The notes under the pieces: model-generated
Databases searched by the model: none
Told to the model about the DNA's origin: nothing
What the model saw: the letters and a program-made list of their open reading frames with translations, nothing else
Assembly: GCF_023195915.1 (NCBI RefSeq)
Contig: NZ_JALPRP010000001.1
Span: 310,001 to 374,000, forward strand
Length of the DNA stretch: 64,000 nucleotides
Direction of reading: 5' to 3'
DNA from: Methanoculleus sp. 7T
GTDB taxonomy: Archaea; Halobacteriota; Methanomicrobia; Methanomicrobiales; Methanoculleaceae
Made by a program: the position numbers and the translations under genes
Part shown: piece by piece, positions 53,484-60,781 of the stretch
Position numbering within the stretch: the stretch's first letter is position 1
Layout of the letters: the number at the start of each line of letters is the position of its first letter

Positions 53484-54212
53484 ATGAACAACCAGAATCT
53501 CAAAACATCGGTAAAAGACTGTATCGACGACCTGATCGAGACCTGCGACTTCCCGGATCTCTACCGCACGTATGCGTGGAAGCGGGATCTCTGGCAGAAC
53601 GGATTCCCTGACATCTGCCGGCTTGAGCGTGAGGTTGGCGACGCTGCAAGAGCCGGGACGCTCTCTGAGGAACACCTGAAAGCGATCGCGCGGTGGGGCG
53701 GGTTGCCGAACATCGAGCGGATCCGGGCGCCTGCTCCAATCCGGATCGCCCTCTTTGAGGACGGAAACGTTGCCCGATGGGTGCGGGACAACCCGGAGAA
53801 CGCTATCCGTATTCTTGGCGGCCAGATCCGGGGGTTTGGCCCCACTTACACCAGCAAGCTCTTGCGGTTCGCAGCACCGGAACTGTTTGGAGCGATCGAC
53901 ACCCGGATCGTCCGGGTCTTCGGTGCAGGAGACGCCGCTCACCTGCACCTACTTGACCTGACCGCGACACCTGTCGATGGACGCTGGGCGATCCTCTCCG
54001 GCCAACAGGGCTGGCCGGAAGAATACAGCACGTGGACCGCCATCCTGTCTTACACAGCAGCGCAGCTCAACGCAGCAGGCCAACCATGCCCACACCCGGA
54101 GGCGCTCATCAATGCGGGTCTTCGCGAGCGTGGGATCTGGCTGAACGCCGATGTGGAGATGGCATTCTTTAATTATGCCTCGGAGAAAATCCAGAACATA
54201 AGGAGGGATTGA
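53484..54212 (+). CDS. HhH DNA-glycosylase-like protein (copy 2)
   Basis: 242 aa from ATG 53484 (GAGGAA upstream). HhH/OGG-like core: GGQIRGFGPTYTSKLLRFAA, then PELFGAIDTRIVRVFGAGD with a conserved Asp after the hairpin. It shares with the copy at 31634 the N-terminal WKRDLWQNGFPDICRLE, the WPEEYSTWTAILSY helix, PCPHPE, and the final GIWLNADVEMAFFNYAS. It heads an operon with the TPR protein, 1 bp gap. As in copy 1 the gene faces away from a DUF6293 gene. DNA base recognition or excision is suggested by the fold, not shown. Confidence 0.52.
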   Translation: MNNQNLKTSVKDCIDDLIETCDFPDLYRTYAWKRDLWQNGFPDICRLEREVGDAARAGTLSEEHLKAIARWGGLPNIERIRAPAPIRIALFEDGNVARWVRDNPENAIRILGGQIRGFGPTYTSKLLRFAAPELFGAIDTRIVRVFGAGDAAHLHLLDLTATPVDGRWAILSGQQGWPEEYSTWTAILSYTAAQLNAAGQPCPHPEALINAGLRERGIWLNADVEMAFFNYASEKIQNIRRD

Positions 54213-54213
54213 A

Positions 54214-55524
54214 ATGGACACCCCTGAAGAACGCTCACGGGAAGCAAACGAACTGAGGAAGAGCGGGAGATGCAAAGATGCCCTGGAGATCTATCGTGAG
54301 CTCTGGAACGGCCAGCATTACAACGAATATACTGCTGCAGGCCTGCTGCACTGTCTGAGAAAACTGCACCACCTCGACGAGGCGATGACCTTCGCCGACG
54401 ATGTCGCCGCGCGTTACCCCGATCACAACTGGGTAAACCTGGAGGTCGTATGGGCATACGTCGACTATGTCAAGGGGATGGCAGAGAACGGGGCTTCTGT
54501 CCCGGTGCTTCATGCCTGCGGAGAGAAGGTTCTCTCCAGAAATCCGCCCCCACAAGCAGTAAACCATATCGCCTTCACCATCATGAAACCGGCAAAAGAT
54601 GCCAAAGACTGGCCTATGCTGGCAGCATGGATGTCACGTGTCGATCCGTCGTTGCTCAGCCCGATGGGGATGAAACTCCCCGACGGGAAAGAAGGCTGGA
54701 GTTACCTTGCCCGTTGGTATCATTACCGAATCATGGGGCTCATCGGCATCGGGCGTGCGCAAGAGGCCCTCCCCCTCTGCCGTGAAGCGATCGAGAAGTT
54801 CCCCAACCAGTACAAACACTTTGCATATGACCTCGCCAGGGCGTATGCTGGCATTGGCGAGTATGAAAAAGCAGCAGATACGTTTGACGAACTCTGCCGG
54901 AATGTCCGGCCGGACTTCTACCATCTCTTCGAGTACGGAAAGGTCGTCCACCAGCTCGGCCGCCCGGAAGAGGCGCTGGCACTGATGGCCCGGGCCGCGA
55001 AAGCAGGGCAACGCCCGGAGTTCATGGTCGGCTACTTCACGGATATGGGAGACATCTTCAAGCAGGTCGGTCGTCTGGACGCGGCCCGCGACCACTATAC
55101 GCTGGCAACAGCCCTGCGGATACGGATGTCGTGGTCAATCCCTCCTGAATTGCAGCAGCGCCTCGATGAGAACGCCATCTCTTCGATCGAGGACTCAGTC
55201 GAGGAACTCACCTATCGGTGCAGCCGCCACTGGAGTAACTGCGAAACCGAGCAGAGTCCCATGACGGTGCAGCACGAGCGGGAAAAGCCGCTTGCAGAGG
55301 GGGTAGTTGGCAGGATCTTTCTCGGGCATCCAGACCGCGATTACTTCTTCATCAACCCGCCAGACGCTGACGGATACATCGGGTTCAAGAATGAGCTCAC
55401 CTGGGCACCGGAGGACCGGAGCCTGGTTGTATTCGACGTTGTTCCATCGTTTAACCGGAAGAAGAACGAGTGGGCTGCAAAGGCGGTGAATGTCCGACCA
55501 AAGGACGATACTGCAGCAAGCTAA
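54214..55524 (+). CDS. TPR-repeat protein with C-terminal cold-shock/S1-like domain
   Basis: 436 aa. TPR-like helical pairs cover most of the chain (SGRCKDALEIYRELWNGQHY, IGRAQEALPLCREAIEKFPN, GEYEKAADTFDELCRNVRPD, QLGRPEEALALMARAAKA, QVGRLDAARDHYTLATALRI). Residues about 365-430 form a small barrel: GRIFLGHPDRDYFFINPPDA, then GYIGFKNELTW and VVFDVVPSFNRKKNEWAA, which match a cold-shock-type nucleic-acid-binding fold. GGAGGG precedes the ATG. Probably a scaffold bringing RNA or DNA to the HhH partner; the combination is unusual. Confidence 0.7.
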   Translation: MDTPEERSREANELRKSGRCKDALEIYRELWNGQHYNEYTAAGLLHCLRKLHHLDEAMTFADDVAARYPDHNWVNLEVVWAYVDYVKGMAENGASVPVLHACGEKVLSRNPPPQAVNHIAFTIMKPAKDAKDWPMLAAWMSRVDPSLLSPMGMKLPDGKEGWSYLARWYHYRIMGLIGIGRAQEALPLCREAIEKFPNQYKHFAYDLARAYAGIGEYEKAADTFDELCRNVRPDFYHLFEYGKVVHQLGRPEEALALMARAAKAGQRPEFMVGYFTDMGDIFKQVGRLDAARDHYTLATALRIRMSWSIPPELQQRLDENAISSIEDSVEELTYRCSRHWSNCETEQSPMTVQHEREKPLAEGVVGRIFLGHPDRDYFFINPPDADGYIGFKNELTWAPEDRSLVVFDVVPSFNRKKNEWAAKAVNVRPKDDTAAS

Positions 55525-55542
55525 AGCACCACAGACAGGAGC

Positions 55543-55956
55543 GTGCTAGATGTGCAGATAACCATCATCGCCGGGTTCGAGGTGGGCGATATCGATACCT
55601 ATGAGATCTTACCGGCGGTTCTTGAAGTAGCAGTCGATCCAGAGAAGGAGCGTGCCGTGGACGACATCCTCCTCGGCCACGCGATCATGGGGGGGTTTCG
55701 ATACACCGCAGAACCGATACTTGGCCGATTCCGGATTGCAGTCGGCCAGTACAGCGACCTTGACCACATTGAGGAGGCGCTCGCGGGGATCGCAGCGCTG
55801 GAATACGATGCGGCCTCATACAACGCCATCGATGCCTATGCCGTACGAGATCTTGTCAGGGAGCTGCGGCAGCAGCGGGAGGAGACGATCGCGAGAAAGG
55901 AGACTGACACGATCGAGGATGAGATCGCGACAGGGATCTACGGCGGCGAGTACTGA
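55543..55956 (+). CDS. hypothetical protein, 137 aa
   Basis: GTG at 55543, or possibly GTG at 55552, which has better spacing from AGGAG. Mixed alpha/beta with IIAGFEVGDIDTYEILPAVL and a helical, Arg/Glu-rich C-terminus (LVRELRQQREETIARKET). It follows the TPR gene by 18 bp and is probably the last gene of the HhH-TPR operon. No family recognised. Confidence 0.5.
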   Translation: MLDVQITIIAGFEVGDIDTYEILPAVLEVAVDPEKERAVDDILLGHAIMGGFRYTAEPILGRFRIAVGQYSDLDHIEEALAGIAALEYDAASYNAIDAYAVRDLVRELRQQREETIARKETDTIEDEIATGIYGGEY

Positions 55957-56054
55957 GATCCCCTCGTGTCAAAGTGAGCAATTATTTGTAGGAAGATCGG
56001 TGTTGGCATTCTTTTCGTAAACAGCCGCGAGCATGCCCGGCGCCAGCCGGCGAT

Positions 56055-56215
56055 ACGAGCGGCGGTCACAAAGCAGCCGTCACGCTGCGAGGTCGTACCG
56101 AGCGAGTGACGGCGTCCGCGATCCCGGACATCGAGAAGAACCAGAGCGACGTTCTGCAGCGACCACCGGGAGCAAAGAAGCTCGCCCGGCCGCACCGCCC
56201 GAAAAAGAAGAGCCC
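56055..56215 (+). repeat. GC-rich repeat B, copy 2, fused into the end of the ardC-like gene
   Basis: Same orientation and sequence type as 51165-51325. On the minus strand the copy is read in frame as the last 45 or so codons of the ArdC-like protein, so the repeat has replaced or extended the natural end of that gene. Confidence 0.55.
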
Positions 56216-57042
56216 TTCCCCACCGCCCCGGTGAGGAAGTCTGCAGCCTTTTGCGCATCCGTGGCCGCCCGGATCACGTCGGCCGCCGACCCGTCGCGGA
56301 TATGCCGGAGCCATCCGGCGATGTAGGCCGCCTGGTTCTCGGCCACCGGCACATCGGTGCCGGTCATGGCGCAGAGGAACGCGGCGCCCATCTCGGCCGT
56401 CAGCTCCTCGCGGCTGTACTGCTCACTCCCGAACCGGACCGGCTCGGTGATCCCGGGCCGGTCGAGCCGGGAAGCGTGGCCGGTCCAGTGGGTCAACTCG
56501 TGGAAGAAGGCCGCATAGTAGGCCTCGGCGGAGGCGAACCCGTCGATCCCGGGCATCGCGATCGCGTCGCTCTTCGGGAGGTAGGCCGGCTCGCCCGGAA
56601 CCACCCGGGGAGCGTTCCGGGCGATCACATCCTCGCAGGAGGCGATCGGCTGCACGTCGCCGGCGTCATCCACGGCGATCCCCTCACACTGCGAGAGGTT
56701 GAAGACCTTGTAGTAGCGCACCAGCGGCCGCTCCCGCTGCATCACCACCGCGACCTCGTCGCCGTTCTCGCTCACCGTCCGCCGGACCTCGTCGAACGAC
56801 CAGAAGACCACGATCCCGGAGGCCTTCTCGCCCTTCCGGACGTAGCCGCCGAGGTGCTTGATCTGGTTGTAGGTGCCCCACCAGGTGTGGCCGGCGAGCA
56901 GGATCCGGTTGATCCCGCGGTATGGCCGGCCGGTGGCAAGGTTCATCGGGCACATGCTCTGCCAGGTCTGCCGCCAGGGCACCGTGCCGGACTCGAGGGA
57001 GGAGAGGATCCGGTCCCGGACCACCTCGTACACCGACACCAT
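56080..57042 (-). CDS. ArdC-like antirestriction protein with metallopeptidase domain
   Basis: 320 aa. N-terminal ArdC single-stranded-DNA-binding domain: VVRDRILSSLESGTVPWRQT, ATGRPYRGINRILLAG, GGYVRKGEKASGIVVFW. Then a zincin domain with HELTHWTGH near residue 181 and the downstream Glu-rich helix EELTAEMGAAFLCA. ArdC proteins protect incoming plasmids from restriction. Residues from about 276 on (Ser/Arg/Gly-rich) are encoded by repeat B and probably do not belong to the original fold. It is last in an operon of five small genes starting at 57931. Confidence 0.85.
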   Translation of the reverse strand: MVSVYEVVRDRILSSLESGTVPWRQTWQSMCPMNLATGRPYRGINRILLAGHTWWGTYNQIKHLGGYVRKGEKASGIVVFWSFDEVRRTVSENGDEVAVVMQRERPLVRYYKVFNLSQCEGIAVDDAGDVQPIASCEDVIARNAPRVVPGEPAYLPKSDAIAMPGIDGFASAEAYYAAFFHELTHWTGHASRLDRPGITEPVRFGSEQYSREELTAEMGAAFLCAMTGTDVPVAENQAAYIAGWLRHIRDGSAADVIRAATDAQKAADFLTGAVGKGSSFSGGAAGRASLLPVVAAERRSGSSRCPGSRTPSLARYDLAA

Positions 57043-57045
57043 GCC

Positions 57046-57201
57046 TCAGGCCTCCCACTCGTAGCCGCACTCCGGGCAGACATACGCATCGATCACCGTG
57101 TAGGAACAGGATGCTCCCCAGAAGTTCTCTCGCTCCCGGTGCGTCTGGCAGTTCTCTCCCCCGACGACGGCGCCGCAGCCGTCGCAGGTGGTCGTTATCA
57201 T
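57046..57201 (-). CDS. small zinc-ribbon protein, 51 aa
   Basis: ATG at 57199-57201 with GGAGGGGAG upstream and ATGA overlap with the preceding 47-aa gene; TGA at 57046-57048. The product has TTCDGCGAVVGGENCQTH and a second Cys pair DAYVCPECGYEWEA, giving a four-Cys zinc ribbon. The next gene (ArdC-like) starts 4 bp downstream. A DNA-binding or ribosome-type zinc ribbon is likely; exact role unknown. Confidence 0.7.
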   Translation of the reverse strand: MITTTCDGCGAVVGGENCQTHRERENFWGASCSYTVIDAYVCPECGYEWEA

Positions 57202-57341
57202 TCGTCTCCCCTCCGGCAAGGGACCAGCGCTGCCCGCGGGCCGGTCTCGTAGGGCGACACGAGGACGATGAGATCCGGGGCGCCCTGCTCATCCTGTTCA
57301 TCGTCGCTGCACAAAAAAGCGGAAAGAGGGAGGGACGGCAT
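57198..57341 (-). CDS. small protein, 47 aa, antirestriction operon
   Basis: ATG at 57339-57341, overlapping the stop of the previous gene (TGATG) and preceded by AGGAGG eight bases upstream. The sequence begins MPSLPLSAFLCSDDEQDEQG and continues APDLIVLVSPYETGPRAALV; acidic centre, no known domain. The overlaps on both sides (TGATG, ATGA) are strong evidence that it is translated. Confidence 0.6.
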   Translation of the reverse strand: MPSLPLSAFLCSDDEQDEQGAPDLIVLVSPYETGPRAALVPCRRGDE

Positions 57342-57667
57342 CAGAAGAACCTCCTGTTGCCATACCGCCCGTCCTCCGCCGCGGCCTGCCGTGCGCAGAA
57401 CGCAAGGCCGTAATCCGCGACGAGATCCCGGTAGTGCTCCCGGATCTGCTCGGCCTTCTGCCGGCACTCCTCGGCAGCCAGCCTTGCGAGCCGGTCCCGG
57501 AACCCGTCGAGTTCTGCAGCCCGCTCATCATACTCTGCCATCTTCAGCAGGTCGCGGTAGGGGATCGCGTCGGTGAGGGAGAGGGGGCGCCCGCAAGGGT
57601 TAAGGGGCTGCCCGCCGATCATTTCTGTGCAGGGGTTCGGGATGGCCGTTGGCGTCTGGCAGGACAT
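57341..57667 (-). CDS. hypothetical protein, 108 aa, antirestriction operon
   Basis: The N-terminal third is Pro/Cys-rich (QTPTAIPNPCTEMIGGQPLN), and the rest is a long charged helix (AAELDGFRDRLARLAAEECR, QKAEQIREHYRDLVADYG). It starts directly after the stop of the 87-aa gene and overlaps the next one by one base. No family recognised; a coiled-coil interaction partner of ArdC or of DNA is possible. Confidence 0.55.
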   Translation of the reverse strand: MSCQTPTAIPNPCTEMIGGQPLNPCGRPLSLTDAIPYRDLLKMAEYDERAAELDGFRDRLARLAAEECRQKAEQIREHYRDLVADYGLAFCARQAAAEDGRYGNRRFF

Positions 57668-57931
57668 TTACGCCACCTCGAACACTGCTGCTTTCTGTAT
57701 CCTCTGCCCGGCGAGCCCAAGCAACTGGGTTCTGATTACCGTGTACAGTTGCCCGGCTCCCATGTGCAGATTTACCGCTTTTCCTGAAGTGCTCGGCAGT
57801 ACATAGCCGACGGGCTTGCCGTCTGCACCGACGAGCATCGTGTCGTCAAACGAGAATCTTCCGATTCCGTCGATCTCTACCTGAAGGGCGCCGTCATGCA
57901 GCGCGACCCTTCCTGCTTTGCGAAAGGACAT
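57668..57931 (-). CDS. hypothetical beta-rich protein, 87 aa, first gene of the antirestriction operon
   Basis: ATG at 57931 preceded by GGAGG eight bases upstream; five more residues are possible from 57946 without a ribosome site. Sequence MSFRKAGRVALHDGALQVEI, then FDDTMLVGADGKPVGYVLPS and LYTVIRTQLLGLAGQRIQ suggests a small beta barrel with a C-terminal helix. Promoter region holds three 10-bp repeats (57971-58000) shared with the divergent HTH gene. Confidence 0.55.
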   Translation of the reverse strand: MSFRKAGRVALHDGALQVEIDGIGRFSFDDTMLVGADGKPVGYVLPSTSGKAVNLHMGAGQLYTVIRTQLLGLAGQRIQKAAVFEVA

Positions 57932-57970
57932 CTCATGTTCCTCCACAGATATATTATACTCAAAGGTATT

Positions 57971-58000
57971 TATTTGTATCTATCCGTATCTATTTGTATA
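57971..58000. repeat. three contiguous 10-bp direct repeats, candidate operator or excision site
   Basis: TATTTGTATC, TATCCGTATC and TATTTGTATA follow one another without gaps, and an inverted GGATACAAAT lies at 58016-58025. They are placed between the antirestriction operon and the divergent excisionase-like HTH gene, exactly where a MerR/Xis-type protein with repeated sites would bind. Confidence 0.55.
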
Positions 58001-58033
58001 TATTGAAACACAAAAGGATACAAATGGGTGCAC

Positions 58034-58040
58034 ATTTATA
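58034..58040 (+). promoter_or_regulatory. TATA box of the HTH (excisionase-like) gene
   Basis: ATTTATA ends 26 bp before the ATG at 58066, correct spacing for a leaderless archaeal transcript. The inverted half-site at 58016-58025 lies directly upstream, so binding to the repeats could autoregulate the gene. Confidence 0.55.
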
Positions 58041-58065
58041 CGGATGGCGCAACAACCTATACAGT

Positions 58066-58248
58066 ATGTCCATGCCGGTTGATGATGACGAACTGAAATT
58101 TTACACCACCGAGGAAGTGGCCGAGATCCTTCGCACAACGCCGCGAAACATTACCGCCTGGATCCGTGAAGGAAAACTGCATGCCGTGAAGGTGGGCAAG
58201 TTCTACCGGGTGAGTGAGAAGGACCTGAAAGAATTTCTCCGGAAGTAA
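58066..58248 (+). CDS. excisionase-family/MerR-like HTH protein, 60 aa
   Basis: The sequence FYTTEEVAEILRTTPRNITA, WIREGKLHAVKVGKFYRVSE, and KDLKEFLRK is the compact winged HTH of the excisionase (Xis/DNA-binding excise) family. The start at 58066 is chosen from the TATA box spacing; upstream in-frame codons overlap the promoter. Candidate directionality factor for the integrase at the other end of the element and repressor of the divergent operon. Confidence 0.82.
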   Translation: MSMPVDDDELKFYTTEEVAEILRTTPRNITAWIREGKLHAVKVGKFYRVSEKDLKEFLRK

Positions 58249-58257
58249 TCGTTACGT

Positions 58258-58870
58258 GCCCTGCCGACGGGCGAGATTCTTTGCTCCCGGTGGTCGCTGC
58301 AGAACGTCCCCCTGGTTCTTCCCGGTGTCCGGAATCGCGGACACCCTCGCTTGCTCGGCGTGGCCTCGCGGCGCAACGGCTTTCTCCACGTTTGCTCCGC
58401 AGCCGAGGAGATCGCCCACTCCCCAGAACAGGCCGGAGGGATACTTGCCTATCCCTCCGGCCGGGCCCTATCGCCCTGCACTGCCCGCCCCCCGAGGGGG
58501 CGGGAGGAGGCGCGAAGCGCCGGGCGGTGGGGGTCGTTTGAGGGGTGGCCCTGTGCCATCCCTCCGTGCGAGGAGCGCGGTGCCGCAGCACGGCGCGACG
58601 AGCACTTCCAGCAGACGATGACCGGCGAGTTCCGAGCCGGTCATGGTCGTCGGAGGTCCCGGACAGGAAGAGAAGATCAGGCAGACGCCACGACCGTAGG
58701 GAGTGTGGTCTGCCGATTGAGGGTTCCCGCAAGCCGTCACGATCGAGGGAGTCGCAGGCTGGTGGGATAGTGGAGCCACTTCTTGCTTGCGATGCTCGCT
58801 TCGGACCGCTGCCCTGCTTTGTTCGTGGCCGGTGCCCCTGGACGCCCTCACTCGCTCGCGGCTGTTGGTT
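58258..58870 (-). repeat. GC-rich repeat array: B, A and B units in reverse orientation
   Basis: The gap of nearly 780 bp between the HTH and the second Orc1 gene contains no convincing gene. About 58258-58390 is a reverse copy of repeat B. About 58460-58725 is a reverse copy of repeat A, including the terminal GGGAGTGTGGTCTGCC found at the palindrome ends near 47411. About 58785-58870 is another partial reverse B copy. The A copies here and at 46827 are thus in inverted orientation about 11 kb apart and could recombine to flip the interval. Confidence 0.6.
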
Positions 58871-59027
58871 GGTCTTGCGGTAGAAACCGGGCCAGGCTCC
58901 GTTGGTAACATGGTCTTTGGTTACAGGCTATTGCCATGGGCTGCCTCCCCGAAGGGGAGGGGGGCGGAGCGACCGGAGGGAGCAGGCTGAGGTGGATCTC
59001 TCAAATGAAAGAGGGAAAAGCGAAACG

Positions 59028-59894
59028 TCACCGCTCGTTCACCACATCTCCCCCGCCGAGACTCTCGAGCGCCGCATGCACATCCTCCCGGGTCACCGAC
59101 CGCCGGCCATTCTCTTCTGCGAGCGTTGCCGCCCTCTTCAGGAGGTCAAGGCCCACACGAATATCTCCGCATTCTCTCGTCCGCTCCACGACCATCTCGA
59201 GCACCTTGACCGGGACTACGCGGGGAGCGAGCCCCTGCCGCACCCGGTCGCGGAGGATCCCGCGGATCTCACCGATGCGGAACGGCTGGAAGAAGATCTC
59301 GACCGGGTGGAAGACCGAGAAGACGGAAGGATCGAGGCTGGCGGAAAGATGGTAGGAAAGGTCGCTGACGGTGGCGACCACGCCGACCCTGGTGCCGGGG
59401 TAGCTCTCGTACATGCGCAGCAGCACGGACAGAATGTGGTTGATCTCGCTTTTGCCGCCGAGGCATACGATCTCGTCGAGGCAGACGACGAGCACGGCCC
59501 TGTGCTCGAGTACATGATCGGCTATGGTTTCCGTGACCTCCGACTCATCCATATCTTCTGCTGGCGGCCGGCCGGTCAGGTTCAAGGAGATCCGCGAGAG
59601 GATAGAGTATCCTGTCCGGTCAACCCGGCAGTCAACATAGACCGGGACGAAACGCGAGGTCAGCGCCTCGATCTCGGAGAAGATCGCCCGCACGCATGCG
59701 GTCTTCCCGGTCTCTGGTGGACCTCTGCAGATGACGCTTCCTGGTGTTGAGCCGGCCATTCCCGGGCGTAGTTCGAAGGCGAGTTCCTCTGCTTGTATCA
59801 TGCGATATGGACCGGGATCGGGAATATAGTCGACGGTAAAGACGCTTGCATCCTGGAAGAGCGTTGGTGCCCCGTGTGGCTGGTTTTGCTCCAT
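59028..59894 (-). CDS. second Orc1/Cdc6-family protein, lacking the winged helix
   Basis: 288 aa. AAA+ features: Walker A ICRGPPETGKTACVRAIF, Walker B VLVVCLDEIVCLGG, sensor region GDIRVGLDLLKRAATLAEE. It resembles the Orc1 at 47527 throughout (SVFTVDYIPDPGPYRMIQAE versus DVFEIDYVPELFNYRESQ) but ends shortly after the AAA+ lid; the C-terminal DNA-binding winged helix is missing. It may be a truncated but expressed regulator or a decaying duplicate. Truncation lies next to the repeat array. Confidence 0.82.
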   Translation of the reverse strand: MEQNQPHGAPTLFQDASVFTVDYIPDPGPYRMIQAEELAFELRPGMAGSTPGSVICRGPPETGKTACVRAIFSEIEALTSRFVPVYVDCRVDRTGYSILSRISLNLTGRPPAEDMDESEVTETIADHVLEHRAVLVVCLDEIVCLGGKSEINHILSVLLRMYESYPGTRVGVVATVSDLSYHLSASLDPSVFSVFHPVEIFFQPFRIGEIRGILRDRVRQGLAPRVVPVKVLEMVVERTRECGDIRVGLDLLKRAATLAEENGRRSVTREDVHAALESLGGGDVVNER

Positions 59895-59916
59895 GCGATC
59901 AGCGTCGGGTTATGTG

Positions 59917-59926
59917 AGTAATATAC
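59917..59926 (-). promoter_or_regulatory. TATA box of the second orc1/cdc6 gene
   Basis: Read on the minus strand, GGTATATTA lies about 27 bp before the ATG at 59894, with a purine-rich CGAG (BRE-like) just ahead. No ribosome site is present, so the mRNA is probably leaderless. Confidence 0.55.
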
Positions 59927-60024
59927 CTCGAGCGCGCTGGATGAAAGTGTGTATCTGGTTGGGTGAGGCTCCCCCGAGGACAGCCTTGTCAACTTCTCAA
60001 GGCCTCCCTTCGGGATTGATCGGC

Positions 60025-60198
60025 AGGATTCCAACGAGATGCGCTGCAAAGATACTTGCGATTCTGTACGCCAAGTGGAAGAAGATGGGGTTCTCGAAGG
60101 GAACCCTGCACTATATGAAAAAGAATGCCGACAGCGGGAAGCCGTTTACGCTGAATAAGCATGTGCGGGAGCGGCTGCAAAATTGGAATCAATCTTAA
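60025..60198 (+). pseudogene. gene fragment, about 57 codons, without a start
   Basis: A protein-like stretch (KILAILYAKWKKMGFSKGTL, then MKKNADSGKPFTLNKHVRER) ends at 60198. The segment further upstream in the same frame is antisense to the Orc1 promoter and looks random. The K-P-F-x-L-x-x-H-V-x-E-R-L ending vaguely recalls the C-terminus of some Cas1 proteins, but no other cas gene or CRISPR repeat is near, so I leave it unassigned. Confidence 0.3.
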
Positions 60199-60262
60199 TG
60201 CGTATTTAAACTCGGGGCTCTTAAAAGGCACCCTTGTTACGTTTTAGAGAAAAGATCACCTC

Positions 60263-60492
60263 ATGGCTGAAAAGAGGGACTGGCGAAACCTCCTCTACCC
60301 AGCAGAGAGAGGGGTTTCCGGTTCTTCATAGCTGGTGCGTTGGTCTGGCTTATCGGGCAACAGTGGCATGATGTAATCGTTGCCGGTGTCTTCTACGCTC
60401 TAGGTGCTGGTCTGATCGCGTCGCTGGTGTTACAGGTATGGGTGCTGGCTGAACCCATCTTATCTGGGACCTTCTCGCAGGGATCTCGTTAA
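60263..60492 (+). pseudogene. frameshifted copy of the small membrane-protein gene
   Basis: The ATG at 60263 opens MAEKRDWRNLLYPAERG and stops early at a TAG, but one frame over the sequence continues FRFFIAGALVWLIGQQWHDV, then IVAGVFYALGAGLIASLVLQ and VWVLAE to a TAA at 60490-60492. This corresponds end to end to the intact 84-aa protein at 37690 (RDLLYPTEWVFRFFIAAMLV, QIWVLIKY). A single-base loss in the GGGG run near 60311-60314 explains it, or a sequencing error. Confidence 0.65.
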
Positions 60493-60634
60493 GTGATGAA
60501 GAAAAAGAAAAACGGCGATTTAAGGCTCAAAAGCGGCTAACTATATTGGGGAATGTTTGTAAAATGGTTTTGGACTGGATTAGGCCAATCTCATCACCAC
60601 AAAGATTATGGTCCAATCGTAAAAATTGTATCAT

Positions 60635-60781
60635 ATGATACCAAACTTGAGCGCAGGTTCGGGCCCCGCTGCGGGAATACTCATTGGCGGCGTTTTTTAT
60701 TTGATGGGGGAACAATTGCTGGGAATTATAATTATTATTGCTGGATTTGCGTTAAGCATATTATGGAAAATGAGATTTTAG
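60635..60781 (+). CDS. possible 48-aa membrane protein
   Basis: ATG at 60635, TAG at 60779-60781. Sequence MIPNLSAGSGPAAGILIGGV and FYLMGEQLLGIIIIIAGFAL predicts two hydrophobic helices, a normal small-membrane-protein pattern, but no ribosome site or clear TATA box supports the start. It lies in the AT-rich right end of the element together with other tiny membrane proteins. Confidence 0.35.
   Translation: MIPNLSAGSGPAAGILIGGVFYLMGEQLLGIIIIIAGFALSILWKMRF

Noticed and set aside
58256-58990. Frames such as 58351-58770 and 58468-58911
   Set aside because: Shadows of the repeat array; stop-free because of high GC, no coding-like composition.
60025-60198. Cas1 C-terminal remnant
   Set aside because: Only a short ending looks similar; no cas genes or CRISPR repeats elsewhere in the window, so it is kept only as an unassigned fragment.
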